Assembly: GCA_947683625.1 (NCBI GenBank) | Contig: CANTUR010000039.1 | Span: 9,724,001-9,788,000, forward strand | Source: Mallotus nudiflorus | Lineage: Eukaryota > Streptophyta > Magnoliopsida > Malpighiales > Euphorbiaceae | Length of the DNA: 64,000 bases | Direction of reading: 5' to 3' | Shown: one piece after another, positions 11,782 to 21,718 of the stretch | How positions within the stretch are numbered: position 1 is the stretch's first letter | How the letters are laid out: every line of letters begins with the position of its first letter | Notes under the pieces: model-generated | Told to the model about the DNA's origin: nothing | The model's database searches: none | The model's input: the letters and a program-made list of their open reading frames with translations, nothing else | Position numbers and translations under genes: made by a program

Positions 11782-13478
11782 TGTAATATTCCGTGTTTTT
11801 AAATATTTTAATACTGTATTGGGATATGCAGTGTTAATAATTTTTGTATATATTTATGATATTTCATGAGTTGCTATTTAATTAAAATTGATTTTTAATT
11901 GTTTTATATTATTTTAAGCACTTTACGTAAAATTTTTCCGGACTTGCATTTCCGGGGAAATTGACACGTAAATTATTTATTATTAATTATTTTAAATAGA
12001 TTTCCATATTTGCATGAACTCATATGTATTTTTTTAAAGTACTAAATAATGTATATATGTGTATTTATTTATTTAACTAGGGTTTAATTAATTATCCTAA
12101 TATTTTATTATTTATTAATTAGTTTTAATATTATTTAATTATTTTTAATGTATAAATTATTTAATATATTAAATGATATGTGTGTGGTGTATATTTAATG
12201 TGTGTGAGTTTATATTATTTTAATATATAGTGTAAAAGTATATATATATATACATATACATTTAATATTAAACAAAAAAGTTTGAGTTATTTACGGTTGT
12301 GCCATCGCCCACTTCTCCTTCTTCCTCGATCGGTTTCCGCCCTCACCACCGCCTGCCATCTCATTTTCTCACTGTTGGTGTGCCTCCCAGCGTGCCACCT
12401 CCTTCCCCAGCCTTCCCTACTGCCAACAGCTCCCTATTCCGTCGTGGTTTGGTCGGAATAAGCTCGGGAAGCCGAAACTTGAGCCATCGTCGTTCACGGC
12501 ATTTTCGGCCACCATTTTTGACACCGTCAGTCTCTTTATTATCCTTGAGCTCTGTTGAGTGTGATTCCAAGCTTTGTTTCACTTAAAATGGTCTAGATTT
12601 GCTTATGTTTCGATTTTGGTAATTCAACCATTTTAGGGTTCTTGATTTTTTTGAACTTTGAATTGATTAATTTATGAAAAATTACTTCACAAATATTGTT
12701 CCCCTTAGCTTAATATACATTTGTGAATTTTCGTATAATTTTTGGAAATTATTTTGATTTTTGGGTATTTTTGAATATTTTATTATTATTTTCTAATTTT
12801 CGAAAATTAATTAAATAAATTATGAAATTGTGTTTTATGATAATTATAGGTGTTTAAATGAATTATAGAAATTTATTTGGAATTTTTATGAATTTCTATG
12901 TATTTATTTTGAATTTAATTAGTTTATGTAATTTTTGAAAAATAGGGATAATTGTGTTTTTAATTGAAATTAATTATTTAATTGAGTTTAATTATTGAGA
13001 TTATTGATAAATATATTGAGAAAATTAATTTTTAGCAATTATATTATTTGTGGTGAATTTTTGGAGTAATGTTAGTATATTTATATATAGGGGCATTTTG
13101 GTAATTTTACCCTAAATTGACTAAAAATGTAATTAAATTGGTTTTATTAGTTATTTAAGGTATAAAAATGATTTCTACAAATTATTTAGTATTTTTAATT
13201 AATTAAAACTATTTTTCGTGAATTATTTTCAATTATATATATAATATACGATTTTTCTAAATAAATGAGTTTTTATTTGTTTTTAATGTGTTTTAGGGTT
13301 AATTACGTAATTTCTACTTATAAAATGTATTTATATGATAAAAGGGTATTTTCGGTATTTCTATATTGTTTTGTGAATAGTGGACCCCAGTCGGTAAACT
13401 GTAGTTTGGAGTCCGACCGAGGGGTTGTGGATGTGTTTCTGTGTCTATTTTTCGAAGTGTGTTTCTTTGCAGGGCCGA

Positions 13479-13553
13479 CTCTACTCTTTGAGTAGAGAGA
13501 TGTCCATTTTACAGGGGAGGTTTTGTCAGATTTTCAGTAGGATTCTTGTAAAA
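13479..13553 (+). other. Two hairpins in the Tekay LTR
   Basis: CTCTACTC (13479-13486) pairs with GAGTAGAG (13490-13497) across a 3-nt loop. TTTTACA (13507-13513) pairs with TGTAAAA (13547-13553). The same segments are present in the other LTR copies. Confidence 0.6.
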
Positions 13554-14092
13554 CGTGATGTCCGGTCAAACCCTAATTTTGATTTTATGTCTAATATTCT
13601 AGATTGAGTTTCTAGGATTTTCTGTTAGGTTTATTCTGATGTCTGTTATTTATTGTTTGTTTAGTTGCGTCGAGACCGAGGCCTAGTGGACTAGGCCCAT
13701 TGGACCCATCTCGAGGAGCACACTAAGTGTGAGTTACTATTTTATATATATATATATATATGCTTTAAGGTGCATGTTTTAGAAATATATGTGTTATTTT
13801 GATTAAATATGCATAAATGATCTAATTAGTACATAGGTTTATTTTTGGTATATTTTTGATATATTTTGAATTATACGCATGTATTATTTAACATTTATAC
13901 TTAAAATGTTTTTAAATATATTTCTAGTTTATTTTGCAAATATATTGGATTTATGTGAAGTATATATACTCGAAATATACTTGGTTTACTTTTGGTATAT
14001 TTCTAGTATATATATGGTTTATGTTGCTATTATATTTAAATTCATGCATCATTTATTTTTATGAATGTATGTTTTATATTTCAATGAAGGAT

Positions 14093-14400
14093 ATCAATAG
14101 AAAATGCTACCTAGTGGGCATCACTAGGACCGAGTACGTATCGGTACGCTGATAGCATTTAGGTTATATTACTAACCATTTGTGGCTATTGATTGGATAT
14201 GATTATTTGATGTGTGATATAATTTGGGAGTGTGATTGCTGGAGCTCGGTTGACCAAGTGTCTCGGGACCAATCACACTGACAGTTAGACTGCTGGAGCT
14301 CGGTTGACTTAGTGTCTCGGGGCCAGTCTACTATCCAAATGGATCAAGTGATTATATTTGGAATAAGTGAGCCTGTATGGCTAGAGTGTTGTCTAACACT
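14093..14400 (+). other. Conserved multi-hairpin block in the Tekay LTR (possible structured RNA)
   Basis: Pairs, in order: ATCAATAG 14093-14100 with CTATTGAT 14186-14193. Inside it: AATGCTA 14103-14109 with TAGCATT 14153-14159, enclosing CCTAGTG 14110-14116 / CACTAGG 14122-14128 and ACCGA 14129-14133 / TCGGT 14141-14145; then GGTTA 14162-14166 / TAACC 14173-14177. Beyond it: GTGTGATTG 14230-14238 / CAATCACAC 14270-14278; TAGACTG 14286-14292 / CAGTCTA 14324-14330; TCCAAAT 14334-14340 / ATTTGGA 14356-14362; AGTGTT 14385-14390 / AACACT 14395-14400. The two central hairpins have nearly the same loop (CTGGAGCTCGGTTGAC, then AGTGTCTCGGG) but different, matched stems. The block recurs in the three other LTR copies. 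Function unknown. The pairing is by eye. Confidence 0.65.
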
Positions 14401-15016
14401 GTTTTGAGGTTGCGATATTCTAGGGTTCTATTTGATCCTTCATAAACTGTGATTTTCAATAAAAATATATAAAATGATTTTTATTGCATTTGTGTGTAAT
14501 TGCTTGTATACATACATATTATATATACTTTTGACTGTGTGCATTGGCATTTAGTATGCATGTATATATATTATAGTAATTCACTCAGTGAGGTTTGACT
14601 CCCTTCCGTTGACTATTTTTCAAGAGAGTCATCGTCTTCAGACCTCAGTAGCAGGCCTGTACGCCGAATTTCTTTCGCCCTGGCTTCTTTATGTAAACTG
14701 CTCACTTGAGTTTTATTTTTATAATCTAGACACTGCAGTAGTTGTATAAAGTCGTCAGATATGTACTTTAAATATTTGAACTAAAACTTGTATTAAAGGA
14801 TTTATTTATATATGAGATGAGAATTTGATTTAATTTCGTTTGACGAAAATATTATTTTGATATTTATGATTTTATTTCCACTGCATAATATTTTACTTAA
14901 TTGTGTTATTATTATTATTGCATGTTTTATTTATTTTTAGGCTTGCTACGGGTTCCGGATTCGAAAGAATTCCCGTTCCCTAGCGCCGGTCATGACCCCT
15001 GTTTTAGGTCATGACA

Positions 15017-15530
15017 TAATTATCAATTCTGGAATACCAAGCTCTTGGTGCCTATTTCAAGCCATAAAGTGCTTTATTTAGAAAAAATACTTTATCAGGC
15101 TTATCTTTATTGATGAAACCTTCTGGCTGCTCAATGTAAATCTCCTTTTTTAAAACTCCATTCAAGAAGGCTGACTTTATATCCATCTGAAATACTTTCC
15201 ATCCTTTATGAGCTGAGATTGCTAAAAGCAATCTAATTGTGTCAAATCTTGCTACAGGTGCAAATGTCTCAGTAAAATCTATTCCAGTTTGTTGAGCATA
15301 CCCCTTTCACTACCAATCTTGCTTTATGCTTATTGATGGAGCCATCTGCATTATAATTGAGCTTGAACATCCGCTTTACTCTAATTACATTCTTGTTGAA
15401 AGGTTTGTTTACATGCTTCCAAGTTTCATTCTTGTAAATCATCTTCAACTCCTCCTCTATAGCTGCTCTCCATTCAAGATGCTTTAAAGTTGTGTTAACA
15501 TCTTGAGGTTCAAATAATGCCACATTGCAC
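15017..15530 (-). pseudogene. copia-A reverse transcriptase N-terminal part
   Basis: On the - strand: [44 protein letters not shown]. After a frameshift near 15295 it continues [48 protein letters not shown] with a stop. It is cut at 15016 by the solo LTR and continues at 11781. These are typical Ty1/copia RT motifs. Confidence 0.88.
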
Positions 15531-15646
15531 CTATTCTATATGTCTTGAAGTTTTCTGGTTTCTTTGATTGTTATCTCCTCATCTAACCCTTCACCTTCTA
15601 AAGTTGCATCTTGTTCTTGTGGAATGTCTCCAAAATTGGAAACTTG

Positions 15647-16624
15647 TTAAAAGGATCTTGGTTTATGTTGTTCCCAATTCCAAGCAGCATTTTCATTAAC
15701 CATCACACTTCTACTAACATACACCTGATGAGTTATAGGATTTAAAATTATATAACCTTTAGAGGCATTGCTGTACCCGACAAGTACTCCAACTTCAGCT
15801 CTTTTATCAAGCTTGTCTCTTTTAGCTTGAGGAATAAAAGAATAACAGAGACTACCAAAGACTTTAAGATGAGCAACAAATGCTTTAACTTTGAACCAAG
15901 CCTCATAAGGAGTCTTTTCATTTAAAGCTTTGATAGGAAACCTATTTTGTAGATAAATTGTTGTATTTACTGCTTCTACCCATAATTGCTTTGGCATTTC
16001 CTTATTGAATAGTAAGCATCTTGACATGTTCATGACTAACCTATTTTTCCTTTCACTCACACCATTTTGTTAAGGTGTATAAGTGATTGTTAATTGATGA
16101 TAGATGCCTGACTTATGCAAAAAAGCTTCAAATTCATGAGATGTGTATTTTGTGCCATTATCAGACCTTAAAGTCTTGATAAACTTGGCATTGTGATTCT
16201 CCACTGCTGCTTTAAATTTTTGAAACATAGTGAACACCTCTAATTTTTGTTGAAGAATAACCCAGCAAAACTTGGTATAATCATCAATAAAAAGAAGAAA
16301 ATATTTGCTTCTACCATGTGAAGAAACACTAATAAGTCCACATACATGTATATGAAATAGCTGCAACTTCTCAATAGCTCTCCAAGCTTGATTGAAAGGA
16401 AATGACATTTGACTTAATTTTCCAAATTGATAGAAATCACACACAATAATGTTCTTTTGCATAGAAGGCATATCAACCACCATGCTTTTACTTTGAAGAA
16501 GCTTTATACAAGAATAACTTGTATAACCAAACCTTTTGTGCCAAAGGACATTTTCATCTACTATAGTAGTGAGAGCTTGAATTTTTATTTGATCCCATTC
16601 AAAAGAAAAACTTATATTTCTCAT
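15647..16624 (-). pseudogene. copia-A integrase
   Basis: Two adjoining frames (16624-16070 and 16060-15647) separated by a stop just before QNGVSERKNR. Visible: the GAG-pre-integrase zinc region with WHKRFGY, in which the second His of the HHCC motif is Tyr; the core with LLFIDDYTKFCWV, LRSDNGTKYTSHEFE; and the C-terminal copia signature LKVFGSLCYSFIPQAKRDKL, GVLVGYSNASKGYIILN. The first catalytic Asp position reads HIHVCG, so it appears lost. The enzyme is inactive as written. Confidence 0.88.
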
Positions 16625-16680
16625 TTTGACAGAAAAAAGTTTAACACCGTATGGATTAAAAAATTCACACCTTTTGTTTT

Positions 16681-17941
16681 TTAAAATAAATTATAGTTCA
16701 TATCAAGCAATTGACCAACACTTAATAGATTGTAAGTGATTTCAGGTATAAACAAAACATCAGTAATCAACTTTGTACCTGAACGTGTTTGCACCAACGC
16801 ATAGCCCTTCCCTTTGACATAAACTAATCTGCCATCTCCAATCCTCACTTTGAAATAATAAATCTTATCCAAAGTCTTAAAACTCTATAATTTTGAAGTC
16901 ATATGATGTGTGCATCCACTGTTAATGAGCCATTCATTAGGATTCTGAGCTGCTACTAAACATTCTTCAATAACAATAGCAGTAAACAGCTTTTTTTCTT
17001 AATTCTGAGTACCTTCATTGACTTGAGATGGTTGTGCTTAAGGCTATTAGTATTTGTTAGTTGGACAGAACCTTTAAATGTGTCTAAATTGTTTACAACC
17101 CCTACATTGAACTCCTGGTCTTCTCCAACAATAATCTTCACTATGATTAGTCTTTTTACAATGAGGACATGGTGGATACTTTGCTCTCCTTCTTCCTCTA
17201 TGTCCCTACTGATCTTTCTTCTCCTTTCTATTTTTTCCATTAAAACTTCTTTTCCCACTAGACTCAGCTTGTAACTTAGAGCTTTGAGAAGCTATAAGAG
17301 CCCCTTCTGTTTACTTCTCCTCCTCCCTAAATGCTTTTCTTTACTCTAAAGATTGTAGAGCATTTACAAGCTTAGTAATAGTGAGTATGGATAAGTCCCA
17401 AGTATCCTCAAGAGAGGAAATCTTTGCTTCAAACCTCTCTGGCAAAGTCACCATCACCTTTTTTATGATTCTTTTTTTAGGCAATTCTTCTCCCATTAGC
17501 CTAATATGGTTTACTACCTTCATGACTCTATCAATGTAAGCCTTTACATTTTTAGTCTCTTTCATTCTGAGAAGCTCAAATTCCTTTCTCATATTAAAGA
17601 GCTACATTTGTTTTATTTTATCACTCCCTTGGAACTCTGTTCTCAACTTATCCCATACTTGCTTAGCAGTTTCACAGGCCATTATTCTTGTAAAAATGGT
17701 TTCATCAACTGCTGCATGGAGGGTACTCAAAGCTCTAAATTTTTTGGAAACCCTTTCTTCTTAAGTCTTTATCTGATTCAAAGTTGAATTTACTAGCAAG
17801 TCGGTCTCCATTTCTTTTTCCATTGCTTCATAGTAGCAAACCCTTAAGGTAAGCCTGCATTTTAACAGACCAAGCATTATAAGTTTCTCTTATGAAAATA
17901 ATAAGAGCTGAGCTTGAAATGCTACTATAACTTGTAGCCAT
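16681..17941 (-). pseudogene. copia-A gag and protease
   Basis: Gag starts with ATG at 17941 (MATSYSSISSSALI, then WSVKMQAYLKGL) and continues through ETAKQVWDKL, MRKEFELLRMKETKNVKAY, LPERFEAKISSLE to a zinc knuckle [14 protein letters not shown] near 17080-17125. The protease motif INSGCTHHM lies at about 16900-16926, where the usual catalytic Asp is Asn. Stops interrupt the frame at several places. This is the structural capsid-like protein plus the maturation protease of the element, and both are decayed. Confidence 0.85.
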
Positions 17942-18045
17942 ATTTCACGTGTTTTTTTGTTTGTTTGAATGTTTAAGGTTTAATGAAGAGTTTCCTAATT
18001 TTTTTGCTCATAACTTCTCAAGGATTAAAGAAAAAAAACTTTCTT

Positions 18046-18058
18046 TGTTCTAATACTA
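18046..18058 (-). other. copia-A primer binding site (degenerate)
   Basis: Read on the - strand, right after the 5' LTR, the sequence is AGTATTAGAACAAAG, resembling the initiator-Met tRNA complement GTATCAGAGC with a few changes. Confidence 0.6.
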
Positions 18059-18060
18059 AT

Positions 18061-18362
18061 TGTTGGTAAAATTAGAGGAAGGAAATAAAATATTTGAGAG
18101 AAGAGATATATTAAAATGCAGACAAATAAAATATTTTATTTGTTCACGTATTTATACTACAAGAATATGTAACAACTTATAACAATTTATAACAAATAAA
18201 CCTTAATTAAGAAGATTTAATTTTGGCAAAACTATTCTCCACCATGCAACACACGTAATATAGTTTTTTTTTTGTTTTACCAAAATAAAGCTTCACCATA
18301 CAAATAAAATATATTTAAAATTTTTTAGAACAGCTCTTAACAGCAAATTGTTACTATCATAA
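18061..18362 (-). repeat. copia-A 5' LTR
   Basis: Begins TGTTGGTAAA in + coordinates and matches 10415-10725 along its length. The exact outer end (18359-18362) is unclear because both flanks are A-rich. Confidence 0.88.
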
Positions 18363-18451
18363 AAAAGAAGGGAGATAGAGTGAAGAAGAAGAAGAGGAGC
18401 ACAAAATGAGGAAGCTGCCAGGGTTAACATTTGTATCCTACCTAAGAATGC

Positions 18452-18560
18452 TTTATTATTATTATTATTATTATTATTATTGAAGAAGAAGAAGAAGAAG
18501 AAGAAGAAGAAGAAGGAGGAGGAGGAGGAGGAGGAGGAGGAGGAGGAGGAGGAGAGGGAG
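18452..18560. repeat. Compound trinucleotide microsatellite (TTA)n(GAA)n(GGA)n
   Basis: TTA repeats to 18481, GAA repeats to about 18512, then GGA repeats to about 18560. These produce spurious poly-Lys/Glu and poly-Asn/Ser frames. Confidence 0.95.
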
Positions 18561-18589
18561 GAGGAGGAGAATAACATCATCAAAGGACA

Positions 18590-19280
18590 CGTTAACATCA
18601 TCAAATTCCACTTGTCTATTGAAATAATGATGGTTTTCAAAATTAACAACTCTGTTAGATTTGTCTTCAATTTATACGAAAATAAAAAATTGAGAGCTTT
18701 TTGAAACATAATAAATATTTAGGGGCTCAATAAAATAAAGTGTCATAGTTTAGAGGCTTAACAATGAGTTTTCCCATTAAACAAATATAATTTATTATTG
18801 AAATATAATTTTTTTGTTGATAAATTTTTAAAAAATAGACTAAAATTGTTAAAAGATGTAAATTTTGTGATTCTTTTATAAATTTTAAAAGAATGTATTA
18901 AAATTGTTAATTTTTTAAATAAAAGTTGAAAGAGCTTTTTAAAATTGTTAAAACTTATGAAGTCTAAGATTTTTTAAGTATTTACACCAAATTACAAAAC
19001 ACTAATAATATGGTTCTTTTCTTATGAACCATATTATTAGCAAGTGAGGAATGTATGTATTTAATGTTACCAAATATAAAGGACTAATAAATTATTAGTA
19101 TTTTATAATTAATTATAGTTTTTTACTGTTTGAAAGAAAATTTTAATCTTTTTATATATCACTTAAAGGAAAAAATGGTATAACCCTAACAAAAGTGTTT
19201 AAATGTTAACAGAATAAAAACTGAGAGAGACAAGAATTTGATTTTAAATGTGAATTAGATCAAATCTCATGGAAGAAAAT
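18590..19280 (-). repeat. Right arm of the long imperfect inverted repeat
   Basis: Reverse complement of 8010-9030, with the same blocks in the same order (see the left arm). It lacks the MITE at 8463-8838 and has an extra segment with a perfect hairpin at 19002-19040. Confidence 0.65.
19002..19040. repeat. Perfect 15-bp inverted repeat (hairpin)
   Basis: CTAATAATATGGTTC (19002-19016) is the exact reverse complement of GAACCATATTATTAG (19026-19040), with a 9-nt spacer. It has no counterpart in the left arm, so it may be the core of a tiny MITE. Confidence 0.85.
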
Positions 19281-19572
19281 GTAATTTGCTCAAAAATTAA
19301 ATCAACCCAATATTTGCTTTACATGTGTTTCAAATCACTAAGCTATTAGACTAAATCTGCAGCTGTAAGCACTCAATTTCGGGATGCAATTGTGCACAAT
19401 TGCGACGTAAGCCCCTATGATGAAATTTATTCAAAAATTAAACTTGGTTATTGATTTTCTGGACTTTAAGGACTAAATTGCAACATTTTTTAGGATTTGA
19501 TTGCAAATAAGTCATTTTTAGGGATCTTTTTGTAATTAAAAAAATTTTTAGGATCGACATTGGTGTAATGTT

Positions 19573-19648
19573 GGCATTGGTGTAATGTCGGCATTACACA
19601 ATGCCGATCGACATTGTACAATGCCGGTCGGCATTGCATAGTGTCGAT
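19573..19648. repeat. Two adjacent hairpins built from CATTG/CAATG units
   Basis: GGCATTGGTGTAATG (19573-19587) pairs with CATTACACAATGCC (19592-19605) with one gap. ATCGACA (19607-19613) pairs with TGTCGAT (19642-19648), enclosing CAATGCC (19619-19625) / GGCATTG (19630-19636). Confidence 0.8.
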
Positions 19649-19854
19649 GCGCAATAATTCCATTTTTTGATTTTTTCGCGTATTTTTCCTTATTTTTATC
19701 GATTTTTTCAGTATTTTGATTGGTTGAAAAATTCAAATTTTTATCTGATAAGGTTTTTTTAAAAAAAAAAGAAATATAGAAGATATTTTTTTTTTCAAAA
19801 CAAATGCTATCTGATTTGATCAAATAGGTTTGTTCCTCCTTTAGAGGAAGTTCA

Positions 19855-19896
19855 GTACGCGCAGACTCTGCATTTAAAAGCAGAGTCTGCATGCGT
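19855..19896. repeat. Strong hairpin in the Tat-like LTR
   Basis: GCAGACTCTGC (19861-19871) and GCAGAGTCTGC (19880-19890) pair perfectly over 11 bp with an 8-nt loop. The stem extends outward imperfectly (AGTACGC / GCGTGCT). Confidence 0.85.
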
Positions 19897-21540
19897 GCTG
19901 GAGGAGGTTTTTTTTGGCTGGAGAGGCTAGGGCAGGAGGTTTTTGGGGGCTGGAGGATACTTTTTACAGACGGAAGATAAAAAAAAAGCTTTGATTTTCT
20001 CTGTTCTTTAAAAAACCCTAATTTTGTAGTTCATTTGACGAAGATGATATAGCAATTGTTAGTCTCAGTCCATAATCAAATCAACATTGAGTCAATTTTG
20101 ACAGTGAAAATCCTAACCTGAGGGGCCGAAAAAGGGCATATGCACAACATTCATTTTTTTCTTTCTTCTCTTTTGTGATTTTTATTCGTTTAGTTAATTG
20201 TTTTATTATTTAATTTCACTATTAATTTGATTGCTTTTTTTGTTTTTTTATGTCCGTATGTGGATTGAGGAGGAGGATACCACCTGTGTTTAATTGAATA
20301 GAAGATCCATGGAATGCCATGGATGAACCTGTACTGTTTTAATAATAGTTCTTAGGATTTAAATTTTTATTCTGCATTTTGGTATCCTGTGTAGTTTATT
20401 TTAATTTCTAAGTGTATACTTATTTAATTTTAATTTTGTACGTAGTTTGTAATAGCCCCAATAGTGGGAATAGTGAAAGATTTAAATTTCTGTATTTTAA
20501 AATTGATTAGTAATTAGGTTCAATTAGGTAAAAAAATCAATTAAAATCAATGGTGGCAGTAGCTTAAATTAGGGTTTGCATGTAATTAATTTAGGGTTTT
20601 TTTTAGAAAATCACTGTAATGTTTGTTTGATCTATTTTTTGTGTTTTATTTATTTTGGGCTTGTTTTTCATGTTTTCATGTTTTTTGGGCCCCAAGCCCA
20701 CATTTAGGTCTAACCCACTAAATAAATAGGCTTAAAAATAGTTTAGGACTTTAAATAATTAAAATCAACTTAGCCCTATTAGTTTAATTAGATTTTAGGC
20801 CCATTTAGTTAATTAAAACTTGTTTAGACTTAGCTCAGCCCACTTAATTTTATTTCTTTTAAAATAAATAGACATAGGCCCACATTTCACTTAAAATAAA
20901 ACCAAGTTAGACTTAGGCCCACTAATTTAATTTTCTTTAAAATTGAATAGACTTAAGCCCATATTTTAGAAAGACTAAAAAATAGATTTAGGCTCATTAA
21001 TTAATAAAATGTAAGCCCACTTTTATTCTCTATCACTTGTAAATAAATGTAGATTTAGCTAACTTTTTTAATAAAATTAACATAGTTTAGACTTAAGGAC
21101 AATGTGATCTTGAGTGCATTTTTTACTTGTAATTTTATTGACTTGTTGCCTTTTTAGGTAGATGGATGTTAATTAGGGTTTAATAAAATTGCATGTAATT
21201 AGAGGATGAAATAATCATTTATAAAATTATTCTAAAAGAACACGAGACTAAGAGAAGTTAGTATTCCGTATCTAGAATCTCCTGGTTGTGGTGCTAATTT
21301 TCTTTTAGAGAATCGAGTACCACCAATCAAATTGTCCCAGTTATTACCTTGGGTGGCGACTCCTCATCTCCATACCATGTCTTTATGATACCGGTTAGTG
21401 TGTTCTCTAAGGCCTTGAGCCTAAACGGTGTCGCGGTTGCTAAAATCTTGGACGCGCGCTAAACCTCGCCGTCTACAACAGCTAAATTTTTCATGCATCA
21501 GTTCATCCTCCTTAAGAAATCTTGTCCATAAGATGAACTT

Positions 21541-21663
21541 TGATAGAGTATAGAAATGTAATTTTGTATGTATATGTCCATTCTTGTAATTGTACCTCAT
21601 ATACCTAAATATAAATATGGATGCATCATTGTGAAGGAGGACAATGAGTATTACACTTTCATA
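21541..21663 (+). repeat. copia-B 5' LTR (123 bp)
   Basis: Nearly identical to 42527-42649 (shared TATGTCCATTCTTGTAATTG, ATATAAATATGGATGCATCA). Begins TGATAGAG and ends ACTTTCATA. The boundary at 21663 is fixed by the adjacent primer site and by the AACTT duplication. Confidence 0.92.
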
Positions 21664-21674
21664 TGGCATTAGAG
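21664..21674 (+). other. copia-B primer binding site
   Basis: TGGCATTAGAG abuts the LTR end and matches the initiator-Met type TGGTATCAGAG with two transitions. Confidence 0.75.
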
Positions 21675-21718
21675 TGACTTTTCTAAAATTTTCTTCTCTT
21701 TTCTTTTCTTCTCTTAAA

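Larger units (their letters stand above)
11782..15016 (+). mobile_element. Solo LTR of a Tekay/Del-like gypsy family, inside copia-A
   Basis: 3235 bp, beginning TGTAATATTCC and ending GGTCATGACA, flanked by the 5-bp duplication TAATT (11777-11781 and 15017-15021). The same sequence, inverted, forms both LTRs of the 13-kb gypsy element (24759-29497 and 34463-37778) and another solo LTR (38908-42315). No internal region is present, so it arose by LTR-LTR recombination. Removing it rejoins the copia-A RT gene. It contains a GC-richer island (12295-12560) in otherwise AT-rich sequence and a strongly palindromic block at 14093-14400. Confidence 0.93.
10415..18362 (-). mobile_element. Ty1/copia LTR retrotransposon (copia-A), decayed, split by a solo LTR
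   Basis: Two LTRs of about 300 bp (10415-10725 and 18061-18362) flank gag, protease, integrase, RT and RNase H in copia order, all on the - strand. A purine tract lies next to the 3' LTR (CATCAAAGAGGAG on the - strand, 10726-10738), and a degenerate initiator-Met primer site lies next to the 5' LTR. Flanks on both sides are A-rich (AAAAA at 10410-10414 and after 18360), consistent with but not proof of a target duplication. Without the nested solo LTR (11782-15016) and its TAATT duplication the element is about 4.7 kb. Several stops and altered catalytic residues mark it as inactive. Confidence 0.9.
19364..21480 (+). mobile_element. Solo LTR, Tat/Ogre-like Ty3/gypsy
   Basis: Starts TGTAAGCACTCAATTTC and ends CTCGCCGTCTACAACA, which resemble the ends of large Tat/Ogre-type LTRs. 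The 3' part has the GGGTGGCGACTCCTC block and repeated GGGCCCAAGCCCA-like stretches seen in such LTRs. About 2.1 kb. No internal domains lie on either side. I cannot find a clear 5-bp target duplication (GCAGC before, GCTAA after), so one flank may have been altered. Confidence 0.65.

Noticed and set aside
12299..12586. Pro/Ser-rich ORF as a host gene
   Set aside because: It lies inside a Tekay LTR, recurs in the other LTR copies and differs in frame between them.
14093..14200. Hammerhead ribozyme in the Tekay LTR hairpin block
   Set aside because: The branched fold and a CTGAT stretch suggested it, but the conserved core (CTGATGA plus GAAA) is not present. I keep it only as an unclassified structure.
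18293..18709. Open frames with poly-Lys/Glu or poly-Ser/Phe/Asn
   Set aside because: They come from the (TTA)n(GAA)n(GGA)n microsatellite and the copia-A LTR; no family resemblance.
19359..21485. A target duplication around the Tat-like LTR (GCAGC / GCTAA)
   Set aside because: Only two of five bases agree, so the LTR boundaries rest on terminal sequence alone.
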